Positions 17,104 through 27,304 of a DNA stretch of 64,000 nucleotides are shown here, one piece after another; positions within the stretch are counted from its first letter, which is position 1; the number at the start of each line of letters is the position of its first letter. Source of the stretch: Micromonospora halophytica (lineage in GTDB: Bacteria; Actinomycetota; Actinomycetes; Mycobacteriales; Micromonosporaceae). A program made the position numbers and the translations under genes. The stretch lies in NCBI RefSeq assembly GCF_900090245.1, contig NZ_FMDN01000003.1:434001-498000 (forward strand), written 5' to 3'. Below the pieces are notes generated by a model that saw only the letters and a program-made list of their open reading frames with translations, did no database searches and was not told the origin of the DNA.

Positions 17104-17862
17104 ATGGCGTACACGGTGGGGCAGGTGGCGAAGGCGGCCCGGGTGACGGTCCGGACGCTGCACCACTACGACGAGATCGGCCTGCTGTCGCCCGGCGGCC
17201 GGACCCCGGCGGGTTACCGCCGCTACGACGACGCGGACCTGGAGCGGTTGCAGCACATCCGCTTCTACCGCGAGCTGGGGTTCCCGCTGGAGGAGATCGC
17301 GGCGATCCTCGACGACCCGGCGGCGGACCCGGCGGCGCACCTGCGCCGGCAGCACGAGCTGCTCACCGACCGGATCGGCCGGCTCCGGGAGATGGTCGCG
17401 GCGATCGAGATCGCGATGGAGGCGAGACGGATGGACATCAGGCTCACGCCGGAGGAGCGCTTCGAGGTCTTCGGCGACTTCGACCCGGACGCGCACGCCG
17501 AGGAGGCGGAGCGAAGGTGGGGTGACAGCGACGCGTACCGGGAGTCGACCCGGCGGACGGCCGGCTACTCCAAGGAGGACTGGCTGCGCAACAAGGCCGA
17601 GACCGAGGACTGGGGGCGGCGGTTCGTCGAGGTGATGGCCTCCGGCGCGGCGGCGGACTCGCCGGTGGCGATGGCGCTGGCCGAGGAGCACCGGCAGCTC
17701 ATCACCCGCTGGTTCTACGACTGCTCGTACGAGGTCCACACCGGGCTGGCCGACCTGTACGTGGCGGACCCCCGGTTCACCGCGCACTACGAGCAGATGG
17801 CGCCCGGGATGACGGCGTACCTCGCCGAGGCGATCCACGCCAACGCGATCACCCGCGCCTGA
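17104..17862 (+). CDS. MerR-family regulator with TipAS-like effector domain
   Basis: A 252-residue protein. Residues 1-70 are a MerR winged helix (YTVGQVAKAARVTVRTLHHY, then GYRRYDDADLERLQ), followed by a dimerising coiled coil to about 120 and a C-terminal domain that matches the globin-like antibiotic-binding TipAS domain (GYSKEDWL, RWFYDCSYEVHTGLADLYV). TipA proteins bind thiopeptides and other cyclic peptides and activate multidrug responses. Length equals that of TipA long forms. ATG preceded by GGGAGGG; a perfect terminator follows. Confidence 0.85.
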   Translation: MAYTVGQVAKAARVTVRTLHHYDEIGLLSPGGRTPAGYRRYDDADLERLQHIRFYRELGFPLEEIAAILDDPAADPAAHLRRQHELLTDRIGRLREMVAAIEIAMEARRMDIRLTPEERFEVFGDFDPDAHAEEAERRWGDSDAYRESTRRTAGYSKEDWLRNKAETEDWGRRFVEVMASGAAADSPVAMALAEEHRQLITRWFYDCSYEVHTGLADLYVADPRFTAHYEQMAPGMTAYLAEAIHANAITRA

Positions 17863-17875
17863 CCGATGAGTCGGG

Positions 17876-17906
17876 TGCCTCCCCGACGTTAACCCTCGGG
17901 GAGGCA
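17876..17906 (+). terminator. Terminator after the TipA-like gene
   Basis: A perfect 11-bp stem (TGCCTCCCCGA and complement) with a nine-base AT-containing loop, 13 bases after the stop. Confidence 0.7.
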
Positions 17907-17945
17907 TCCGCCTCCCGACCAGGCCCGTACCACCGGAGGTCCGCA

Positions 17946-18230
17946 GTGCTCATCGTCGCCGGAACCCTGTACGTCGACCCGACCGGGCGGGACGCCCACC
18001 TGGCCTCCTGCGTGGAGATCGTCCGGCAGGCGCGGTCCGCGCCGGGTTGCGTCGACTTCGCGATCAGCGCCGACCTGGTCGAGCCGGGCCGGATCAACGT
18101 CTACGAGCGCTGGGAGAGCGACGAGCAGTTGCTCGCCTTCCGGGGGTCCGGGCCCGCCGGGGAGCAGGTGACGGCGATCCGTGGCGCCGAGGTGCACAAG
18201 TTCCGCATCTCCGGCGTCGAGGCCCCGTGA
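17946..18230 (+). CDS. Antibiotic biosynthesis monooxygenase (ABM) domain protein
   Basis: A 94-residue protein with the small ferredoxin-like ABM fold: LIVAGTLYVDPTGRD, then CVDFAISADLVEPGRINVYERWES. The family includes cofactor-free quinone-forming monooxygenases and many proteins of unknown role in small-molecule detoxification. Starts at GTG. It lies behind the TipA-like regulator but past a terminator, so a shared promoter is unlikely. Confidence 0.75.
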   Translation: MLIVAGTLYVDPTGRDAHLASCVEIVRQARSAPGCVDFAISADLVEPGRINVYERWESDEQLLAFRGSGPAGEQVTAIRGAEVHKFRISGVEAP

Positions 18231-18296
18231 GACGGCGTCGGCCGGACCCGGTGGTGGGCCCGACCGATGTCGGTCAGCAGGTGGCGGATGACGGAG

Positions 18297-21016
<2,720 letters not shown>

Positions 21017-21017
<1 letters not shown>

Positions 21018-21184
21018 CACGTCACGCGCTCCGGGGCAATCACGGCCAGCACCGGGCCGAGAGCCACCGCAATCAACATCCACAGCCGATCCCGATGACC
21101 CCGGCGGGCCATCCACAGCGCGCTGGCCAGTCCCGAACCGACCAAGAACGCCAGCGCCACGGTGATGAACTGTGCGCGTGTCAT
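21017..21184 (-). CDS. Small two-helix membrane protein coupled to the P-type ATPase
   Basis: A 55-residue protein with two hydrophobic segments (FITVALAFLVGSGLASALWM and WMLIAVALGPVLAVIA) joined by a basic turn, RRGHRDR. It ends at TGATG, sharing one base with the ATPase start. Small membrane proteins that modulate P-type pumps are known in other organisms, so an accessory or regulatory subunit is plausible, but I do not recognise the family. The ATG at 21184 gives the membrane topology directly. Confidence 0.6.
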
Positions 21185-21322
21185 GACTCTACGATCCGCG
21201 TGGGCGCCCTCCGCCGGCAGAGGAGGACGCACCGCGGCCCCAGGCCGGTCGCCTCTGGCGCCTCGGTGTCCGGACGATCAACCTGAGGTGGCGGTCGTGT
21301 CGAGAGCTTGGGCGTGGGATCC

Positions 21323-22192
21323 TCAGCCGGCGCGGCGCAGGAAGGCGCGGATCAAATCGGCGATCTCAGCGCCGTGGGTCTCCAGCGCGAAGTGGCCGGT
21401 GTCCAGCAGGTGGATCTCCGCCTCCGGCAGGTCCCGGGCGTACGCCTCGGCGCCGGCGGCCCCGAAGATCTCGTCGTGCCGCCCCCAGGTGACCAGCGTC
21501 GGCGGCTGGTGCTCGCGGAAGTAGCGCTGGAAGTCGGGGTACACGTCGAGGTTGAACTGGTAGTCCCAGAACAGTTGGAGCTGGATCTCGGCGTTGCCGG
21601 GCCGGTCCAGGCCCGCCTGGTCGAGCAGCCAGGTCTCCGGGGCGATCCGGTCGAGCAGGTCGGTGGGGACTCCGTGGGTGTACTGCCACCTGGTCGCCTC
21701 GACCGTGAGCAGTCGGCGGACGGCGGGCTCGTGGGTGGTGCGGTCCTTGGCATGGGCGAAGAGGGCGTCCCAGAACGGGGTGAAGCCGTCCAGGTAGGCG
21801 TTGCCGCTCTGCACGACGAGCCCGGTGACCCGGTCCGGGTGGCGGGTGGCGATCCGCAGGCCGATCGGTGCGCCGTAGTCGTGCAGGTAGAGGGCGAAGC
21901 GGTCGAGTCCGAGGGTGTCGAGCAGCGCCTCGGTCACGGTGGTGAGCCGGTCGAAGCTGTAGTCGAACCCGTCGACCGGTGGCGCGGACGACTGACCGAA
22001 TCCGACGTGGTCGGGGGCGATCAGGTGGTACTCGTCGGCCAGCGCGGGGATCAGGTCGCGGAACATGTGCGAGCTGGTCGGGAAGCCGTGCAGCAGGACG
22101 AGGGTGGGGCGGGTGGGGTCGCCGGCCTCCCGGTAGAAGATCTGCTGGCCCTGCACCTCGACGGTCCGGTGGCGGGTGGCGGACAGAGACAT
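21323..22192 (-). CDS. Alpha/beta-hydrolase, haloalkane dehalogenase/epoxide hydrolase-like
   Basis: A 289-residue alpha/beta-hydrolase: oxyanion-hole motif LHGFPTSS near residue 35, nucleophile elbow LHDYGAP with Asp in place of Ser, and the catalytic His in LLDTGHFALE near the end. An Asp nucleophile points to ester-intermediate enzymes (dehalogenases, epoxide hydrolases) rather than esterases. GAGGAG stands before the ATG. It is divergent from a TetR-family gene across a region with two matching palindromes, so it is the likely target of that repressor. Substrate unknown. Confidence 0.85.
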   Translation of the reverse strand: MSLSATRHRTVEVQGQQIFYREAGDPTRPTLVLLHGFPTSSHMFRDLIPALADEYHLIAPDHVGFGQSSAPPVDGFDYSFDRLTTVTEALLDTLGLDRFALYLHDYGAPIGLRIATRHPDRVTGLVVQSGNAYLDGFTPFWDALFAHAKDRTTHEPAVRRLLTVEATRWQYTHGVPTDLLDRIAPETWLLDQAGLDRPGNAEIQLQLFWDYQFNLDVYPDFQRYFREHQPPTLVTWGRHDEIFGAAGAEAYARDLPEAEIHLLDTGHFALETHGAEIADLIRAFLRRAG

Positions 22193-22211
22193 GGGGACTC
22201 CTCGACAGTCG

Positions 22212-22229
22212 GGAGAACGATCGTTCTCC
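22212..22229. promoter_or_regulatory. TetR operator 1 (18-bp perfect palindrome)
   Basis: GGAGAACGATCGTTCTCC is a perfect palindrome 19 bp before the hydrolase start. It shares the GAGAACG-NN-CGTTCTC core with a second copy 19 bp further on. Confidence 0.8.
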
Positions 22230-22247
22230 GGCTGCCTGCTACCGTAA

Positions 22248-22263
22248 GAGAACGGACGTTCTC
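22248..22263. promoter_or_regulatory. TetR operator 2
   Basis: GAGAACGGACGTTCTC, the same 7-2-7 dyad as operator 1, lies 19 bp before the TetR GTG start. The two copies flank the intergenic centre, so one repressor can shut both divergent promoters. Confidence 0.8.
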
Positions 22264-22282
22264 CGCGCAAGGGGGTTCCGCT

Positions 22283-22846
22283 GTGGACCAGGCGACAGCC
22301 GAGGAGCGGCTGCTGGACGCCGCCGACACGCTCTTCTACGAGCGCGGCGTGCAGGCCGTCGGGATGGACGCCATCCGGCAGGCGTCCGGGGTGTCCCTCA
22401 AGCGGGCTTACCAGCTCTTTCCGTCCAAGGAGCACCTGGTCGAGGCGGTGCTGCGCCGACGGGACCGGGCCGTGCTCGCCGGGCTGCAGGCGTACACCTC
22501 GGCGCGGGCCACCCCGGCGGCGCGCATCCTCGCCGTCTTCGACTACCTCGACGACTGGTTCCGGCAGCCGGACTTCCGCGGCTGCGCGTTCATCAACTCG
22601 TACGCCGAACTGGGCGGCGTGTCGGAGGGCGTCGCGGCCCTCGTACGCGGCCACAAGCGGGCGTTCACCGCGCACCTGGCCGCCCTCGTCGCGGCGGCCG
22701 GCGAGCCACCCGCCCTCGCCGATCAGCTCGCCATCCTGGCCAACGGCGCGATGGTCACCGCCGCCGTAACCGGCAGCCCCGAGCCGGCCCGCCAGGCCGC
22801 CGACGTGGCGCGCCGCCTGCTCGAGCCCGCTCAGGGGGTCACGTAG
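22283..22846 (+). CDS. TetR/AcrR-family transcriptional repressor
   Basis: A 187-residue TetR-type regulator: helix-turn-helix at about 8-52 (LLDAADTLFYERGVQAVGMD, then SLKRAYQLFPSKEHL), followed by a helical ligand domain with DDWFRQPDFRGCAFIN. Starts at GTG after a GGGGG ribosome binding site. Divergent from the alpha/beta-hydrolase gene, whose product or substrate is probably related to its ligand. The two palindromes between them are its predicted operators. Confidence 0.88.
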   Translation: MDQATAEERLLDAADTLFYERGVQAVGMDAIRQASGVSLKRAYQLFPSKEHLVEAVLRRRDRAVLAGLQAYTSARATPAARILAVFDYLDDWFRQPDFRGCAFINSYAELGGVSEGVAALVRGHKRAFTAHLAALVAAAGEPPALADQLAILANGAMVTAAVTGSPEPARQAADVARRLLEPAQGVT

Positions 22847-23013
22847 TCGTAGACCGTGCGGGCGAGCCGGCGGACGAGATCGGCGCCGGTGGCCTCCGGA
22901 CCGGAGGTGAGGAAGGCGACGGCCAGGACGTGAATCGACGCGGCAACTCCGCCCAACGTGCGCCGATGGATCCACCGATCGGGTGAAAGATCGGCAATGC
23001 CGGTTCCGCCCAC
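22831..23013 (-). CDS. Doubtful 60-aa ORF or gene remnant in an intergenic gap
   Basis: A 60-residue frame ending in FLTSGPEATGADLVRRLARTVYDYV. It runs against the end of the TetR gene and overlaps it by 16 bp. The end looks like a regulator or enzyme C-terminus, but no family match is certain. It may be a remnant or chance. Otherwise nothing is seen in the gap 22847-23075. Confidence 0.2.
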   Translation of the reverse strand: MGGTGIADLSPDRWIHRRTLGGVAASIHVLAVAFLTSGPEATGADLVRRLARTVYDYVTP

Positions 23014-23075
23014 GCTGGTCCGCTGTTAACCCGTACGACACCCCGGTTGGTGGCTCGCGCGGCGGAGGAGTCGGC

Positions 23076-24194
23076 GTGGCAGAAACTGATTCGACGGGTT
23101 CCACCTGGCGCTACACCTGGGCCCGGAAGCAGAACGAGCGCCGGCAGCACACGTACCGCGAGGCCGAGGCGGCCTGGCGGCGGCACGACGACGAGTTGCG
23201 CCGGCTGCGGGCCCTCGCCGTCGGCCTGCGGGGCTCGGTCGCGGCGGGCAGCGGGCTGCCCCTGGAACTGGCCCCCGGCGAGGTGGTCCTCCGGGCGTGG
23301 CCGGCCGCCCAACTGGTCGAGGTGCGGCACACGGCGGTGCTGCCCGCCCCCGACCTGACCGTCGAGCCGCACCCGGCGCCGCTGCGCCACCGACCCCCCG
23401 ACGGGGTCCGGGCCACCGACGCCGGGATGGCGGTGATCACCAACCGCCGCCTGGTGTTCGTCGGCGGCAGCGGCCGGCGCGACTGGGCGTACGGCAGGAT
23501 GACCGGCCTGTCCCACGACCCGGCGGCCCCGGTGACGCTGGTCCAGGTTCTCGACCGCAGGCAGACCGTCGGCCTGCTGCTGCCGGCCGTCGAGGCGGCC
23601 GACTTCCGCTTCGTGCTCACTCTCGCCTTCGCCGACGCCATCGAGCAGCGGGACACCGTCCTCGCGCAGCTCGACGAACTGATCGCCGAGCACGACCAGA
23701 CCCGGCCGTTCCGCCCGGCGATCGCCACCCCCGGGCAGGCCCGGATCATCGCCCGCGTCCCCGGTGGACGCCGCACCGTCGCCGTCGCCGCCGCGCTGAC
23801 CCTGGTCGTGCCGGCGGTGCTGCTCGATTCCGACCCGCCGGTGCGGTCCGGCTCCGAGGTCGCCGCCGCCGCCACGCCCGCGCCGGCGAAGTCGGCCGCG
23901 CCGAAGCCGAAGCCCGCCGCGAAACCCCGGCCGAAGCCCTCGCCGTCACGCAGCGCCGTGCCGGCCGAGCGGCGCTGCGGTGCCCCGGCAAACCCCATGG
24001 GGTACGACTACTGCGGCGGCGAGCGCATCCGCCGGCCCGACCACCGGGTCTGCGACCACTTCGACTGCGTGCAGGAGTTCTACGCCGGGCGGGGCTACCT
24101 GGTGCTGTGCAGGGACGGTTCGGTCAGCCTGACCGGTGGGCGGCGCAACGCCTGCGCCGGCCACGAGGGGGTACGCCGCACCATCTTCACCTGA
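23076..24194 (+). CDS. Membrane-anchored protein with cysteine-rich DUF3761-like C-terminus
   Basis: A 372-residue protein. Residues 1-60 are charged and helical; about 60-190 form a domain with VITNRRLVFVGG; a transmembrane helix follows near 235-255 (TVAVAAALTLVVPAVLL); then comes an Ala/Lys/Pro linker and an external cysteine-rich domain with CGAPANPMGYDYC, CDHFDCVQEF, LCRDGSVS and NACAGHEGV, recalling DUF3761. GTG start chosen for GGAGGAG six bases upstream. Function unknown; the small cysteine domain is likely outside the cell. Confidence 0.7.
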   Translation: MAETDSTGSTWRYTWARKQNERRQHTYREAEAAWRRHDDELRRLRALAVGLRGSVAAGSGLPLELAPGEVVLRAWPAAQLVEVRHTAVLPAPDLTVEPHPAPLRHRPPDGVRATDAGMAVITNRRLVFVGGSGRRDWAYGRMTGLSHDPAAPVTLVQVLDRRQTVGLLLPAVEAADFRFVLTLAFADAIEQRDTVLAQLDELIAEHDQTRPFRPAIATPGQARIIARVPGGRRTVAVAAALTLVVPAVLLDSDPPVRSGSEVAAAATPAPAKSAAPKPKPAAKPRPKPSPSRSAVPAERRCGAPANPMGYDYCGGERIRRPDHRVCDHFDCVQEFYAGRGYLVLCRDGSVSLTGGRRNACAGHEGVRRTIFT

Positions 24195-24198
24195 CCGG

Positions 24199-24312
24199 TC
24201 AGGGCGACGGCGGGGTGTCGAAGTCCGGCACGGTCAACGTGCCGTCGTAGAAGGCGCGGGCGCGGGGCAGGTCGGCGACGCCGAGGGTGACCAGGCTGAT
24301 CCGCTGCTCCAT
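24199..24312 (-). pseudogene. Truncated VOC (glyoxalase-fold) gene remnant
   Basis: A 37-residue frame starts MEQRISLVTLGVADLPRARA, a textbook opening of VOC/glyoxalase proteins (normally 120-140 residues), then diverges within a few residues and stops at TGA. The start of the gene survives but the body is lost, as in the YCII-like remnant at 6846-6938. Confidence 0.55.
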
Positions 24313-24345
24313 GCCTCCGGACGCTACCGGTGCGCTCCGACACCG

Positions 24346-24900
24346 TCAGCGCGTCCCACCCCGGGCGAGCGGCAGCAGCCCGACCAGCACCAGAGCCGCG
24401 CCGACCGGCAGCAGGTCCAACTCGACGGCGATCGCCACGAAGCCGACCAGCACCAGCACCGGGCTCCACGGCGGCAGCAGACGCGGCCGGACCAGGACCG
24501 CCCGCACCAGCAACGCCAGCAGGCCCAGCTCGAACAGGGCCGGCCCGAGGAGGAACACCGGGCCGGGGATCACCGCCACGTCCTCCAGTCCGGGGAACAG
24601 GTCGTAGACGATCACCCAGAGGAAGCCGGCCGCACCGAGCAGGGTGGCCGCCGTCGCGACCGTCAGCCCCGCCCGCCACCCGGCCGGCAGCAGCACACGA
24701 CGCAGCCGCAGCGCCAGCGCGCCGAAGACCAGGATGCCGAGGCCGAACGCGACGTGCCCGACGTCCCAGGCCCAGCCGTTGCCCCGGTCGCCGTCGAGCC
24801 CGTCGGCGAAGCGGAACAGGCCGTAGACGAGCAGCAGCAGCGGGGCGACGACGGCGGGCAGGCGGAGCGACGAGCCGGCGCGGGTATCGGTGAGCGTCAT
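24346..24900 (-). CDS. Hypothetical polytopic membrane protein, 184 aa
   Basis: A 184-residue protein with about five hydrophobic helices (for example VVAPLLLLVYGLFRF, VFLLGPALFELGLLALLV and a C-terminal ALVLVGLLPLA). The short N-terminus TLTDTRAGSSLRLP is cytosolic-like. No motif tells its function. The ATG at 24900 is preferred because residues encoded upstream in the longer frame look non-coding. Confidence 0.6.
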   Translation of the reverse strand: MTLTDTRAGSSLRLPAVVAPLLLLVYGLFRFADGLDGDRGNGWAWDVGHVAFGLGILVFGALALRLRRVLLPAGWRAGLTVATAATLLGAAGFLWVIVYDLFPGLEDVAVIPGPVFLLGPALFELGLLALLVRAVLVRPRLLPPWSPVLVLVGFVAIAVELDLLPVGAALVLVGLLPLARGGTR

Positions 24901-25010
24901 CAGCCCAGGCTGGCAGGACAGCCGCCGCCGGGCATCCGGGCCGACCCGTAAGCGGCCCCCGAGGCCGCCCCGGATTCCCGCCACCTGCAAGGTGGCGCGG
25001 CTGCCGCATC

Positions 25011-25391
25011 ATGTACGACGTGATCGACCTCAAGCGCAAGCGGCACCCGTCCAAGAAACACAAGAAGCGCGACTGGTGCGACTGCAACTGCGACGGCCCG
25101 GACTGCTGCGACTTCGGGCTCTTCTCCTTCCTGCTCACCCTCGGCGCGACCACCGCGCAGGTCAGCCGCGCGCCACTCGTCGACCGGGCCGGCCGCGCCG
25201 CCATCCTCGGCTACCGGCGCTGGCTGTCGCACCGCTGGCCCGGCCAGTGCCGCTACACCCCGACGTGCAGCGCGTACGGCCTCACCGCCGTCGAGAGGTA
25301 CGGCCTTGCCGTCGGCGGGCGGATGGCCGCGGACCGGCTGCGCCGCTGCAAGCCGCACATGCCGCGCGGCACCCACGACCCGGTCCGATAA
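25011..25391 (+). CDS. yidD: YidD family membrane protein insertion factor with Cys-rich N-terminal extension
   Basis: A 126-residue protein. The YidD domain (about 66-122) has GYRRWLSHRWPGQCRYTPTC, SAYGLTAVERYG and RLRRCKP, the conserved cysteine and basic pattern of the factor that helps YidC insert inner-membrane proteins. Before it lie about 60 extra residues: a Lys/Arg-rich start (LKRKRHPSKKHKKRDW) and a cysteine cluster, CDCNCDGPDCCDFG, absent from ordinary YidD (about 70-85 residues). It is not beside rpmH/rnpA/yidC, so it is probably a second, specialised copy. Confidence 0.8.
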   Translation: MYDVIDLKRKRHPSKKHKKRDWCDCNCDGPDCCDFGLFSFLLTLGATTAQVSRAPLVDRAGRAAILGYRRWLSHRWPGQCRYTPTCSAYGLTAVERYGLAVGGRMAADRLRRCKPHMPRGTHDPVR

Positions 25392-25432
25392 CCACTGGCC
25401 GGCCCACGCCGGTGGCACTACCGTCGGCGGGC

Positions 25433-26593
25433 GTGACCCGCACCGTGACCCTCGTCCTGGTCGATGCCACCGGCCGCCCCCTCGGGGCGCTGCCCGAGTA
25501 CGAGGTGGAGTCGCCCTGGTGGCAGGAGGTCGACCCGGTGGTGCGGGGCGCGCCCGTCGAGGTGAGCGTGCTGCGCCTGCTGGACGGACACGGTGACCGA
25601 CCGGGCGTCGGCGGCCGGGTCCGCTACCTGGCCGAGGTCGCCGAGCCGCCCGCCGTGCCGCTGCGCCCGACGCCGGTGGACCTCGCCCCGCACCCGCTGC
25701 GCGCCCCGTACGCCGAGCCCGGTGGCCCGGCCGCCAGCGTCGCCTGGGCGCGGGCCGTCCTGGACCGCCTCGGCCGGCCCGCCGGCGAGGTGACGCAGCG
25801 GCGAACCTGGAACCTGTCGGCGATCTGGCGACTCGACTCACCGCACGGAACGGCCTGGCTCAAGCAGGTGCCCGGCTTCTTCCGGCACGAAGCGGCGGTG
25901 CTGCGCCGGCTCGGCACGGTCACGCCCGGGCGGGTACCGGTCCTGCTGGCCGCCGACGGCGACGGGCGGATGCTGCTCGACCACGTGCCGGGGGAGGACC
26001 GCTACGACGCCGACACCACCGAACGCGCCGCCATCGCCACCGACCAGCACGACCTCCAGGTACGCGCGCTCGGACTCGTCGACGACCTGGTCGCGGACGG
26101 CGTGCCGGACATGCGTGGGCCGGCGCTCGCCCGGTGGATCCGCGCGACGATCCCGCCGTCGGCGCTGCCCGCCACCGATCCGCTCGACGCTCTGGAGGAC
26201 CGGCTCGCGCAGGTGGCGCGGTGCGCGCTGCCGGACACCCTCGTCCATGGCGACCTGCACCCCGGCAACGTCCGGGGCGACGGCGCGCGGCGAGTGATCA
26301 TCGACTGGGGGGACGCGTTCGTCGGGCACCCGGCGTTCGACATCCTCCGGCTGACCGAAGGGCTGCCCGCGTCCTCGGCCGCCCCGCTGCTGGCGGGGTG
26401 GTGCGCGCGGTGGCGGGACAGCGTGCCCGGGTGCGACCCGGAACGGGCGGTGGAGTTGCTGCGGCCGGTGGCGGCGCTGCGGATGGCGGCCGTGTACGCG
26501 ATGTTCCTCGCCGGCATCGAGCCGAGCGAACGCATCTACCACGCCGACGACGTGCCGCAATACCTGGCGAGAGCAGCCTCCGAGATCGGCTGA
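25433..26593 (+). CDS. Aminoglycoside phosphotransferase (APH)-fold kinase
   Basis: A 386-residue protein with a kinase-like C-terminal two thirds: catalytic loop HGDLHPGN and the metal-binding DWGDAFVGHP. The first roughly 100 residues form a separate beta-rich domain (VTLVLVDATGRPLGALPEYE, then WWQEVDPVV) that I do not recognise outside related actinobacterial proteins. APH-fold enzymes phosphorylate small alcohols, including antibiotics, choline and homoserine; the substrate is not evident. Starts at GTG, 41 bp after yidD. Confidence 0.75.
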   Translation: MTRTVTLVLVDATGRPLGALPEYEVESPWWQEVDPVVRGAPVEVSVLRLLDGHGDRPGVGGRVRYLAEVAEPPAVPLRPTPVDLAPHPLRAPYAEPGGPAASVAWARAVLDRLGRPAGEVTQRRTWNLSAIWRLDSPHGTAWLKQVPGFFRHEAAVLRRLGTVTPGRVPVLLAADGDGRMLLDHVPGEDRYDADTTERAAIATDQHDLQVRALGLVDDLVADGVPDMRGPALARWIRATIPPSALPATDPLDALEDRLAQVARCALPDTLVHGDLHPGNVRGDGARRVIIDWGDAFVGHPAFDILRLTEGLPASSAAPLLAGWCARWRDSVPGCDPERAVELLRPVAALRMAAVYAMFLAGIEPSERIYHADDVPQYLARAASEIG

Positions 26594-26669
26594 CGGCGCT
26601 CTACGTACGCGAGCTCGCCGTGCGCTTCGCAGCCGAACGTCGATGCTGCCTGATCCTCCTCGGACACCG

Positions 26670-27038
26670 TCACTCCGGGGCGTGGCAGACCGCCTCGACG
26701 TTGTTGCCGTCCGGGTCGCGGACGAACGCGCCGAAGTAGGTCGGGTGGTACTCCGGCCAGACCCTGGGCGCGTGCAGCACCTCCGCGCCGGCCCCGACCG
26801 CCGCGTCGTGGAACGCCTGCACGGCCGCCCGGCTCGGGGCGGTGAACGCGACGTGCGTCTCGTACCCGTTCCCGGGGGAGGTCGCGGGGCTGATCCAGAA
26901 GTCGGGGTGCTCGACGCCGTAGCCGATCACGTCGCCGAATTCCATCATCCGGCGCGCGCCCAGCGGGGCGAGGACGGTGTCGTAGAAGGCGCTGCTGGCG
27001 GGGATGTCGCGGGACTGGATGCCCAGGTGGTCGAGCAC
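26670..27038 (-). CDS. VOC family (glyoxalase/bleomycin resistance-fold) protein
   Basis: A complete 122-residue VOC protein: MLDHLGIQSRDIPASSAFYD at the start, THVAFTAPSRAAV in the middle and FVRDPDGNNVEAVCH at the end. The metal-ligand-like His and Glu positions are present. Related proteins include glyoxalase-like enzymes and drug-binding proteins; the specific role is unknown. Single gene. Confidence 0.85.
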   Translation of the reverse strand: MLDHLGIQSRDIPASSAFYDTVLAPLGARRMMEFGDVIGYGVEHPDFWISPATSPGNGYETHVAFTAPSRAAVQAFHDAAVGAGAEVLHAPRVWPEYHPTYFGAFVRDPDGNNVEAVCHAPE

Positions 27039-27185
27039 GTCGTGTCTCCTTCATGTGTCGTGGCCCGGCAAGGCTAGGACCGGCCTACGACCTTTCCGTG
27101 TGCTGCTCAAGGCGTGCCTGGCCGACCGGCACTGCCTGTCGTCGCCGCGCGTCGCCGACGACAGGCCGACGTCGCCGCACGACCA

Positions 27186-27198
27186 GGACCGAAGGTCC
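27186..27198. promoter_or_regulatory. DevR/DosR-like box
   Basis: GGACCGAAGGTCC, a perfect 5-3-5 dyad, lies about 110 bp before the next gene. It resembles the hypoxia/dormancy regulator box of actinobacteria (GGGAC-NNN-GTCCC style). The rest of the gap 27039-27304 shows nothing else. Confidence 0.35.
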
Positions 27199-27304
27199 CG
27201 CCCGCCGGTGACCTCGCCCCCTGCCGCATCCCCGTGACGCCGCGCAGGCTGGAGGGAGACAGGGACCGGCGCCACGCCCGCCGGCGGCAGGGTCGGGAGG
27301 CATC

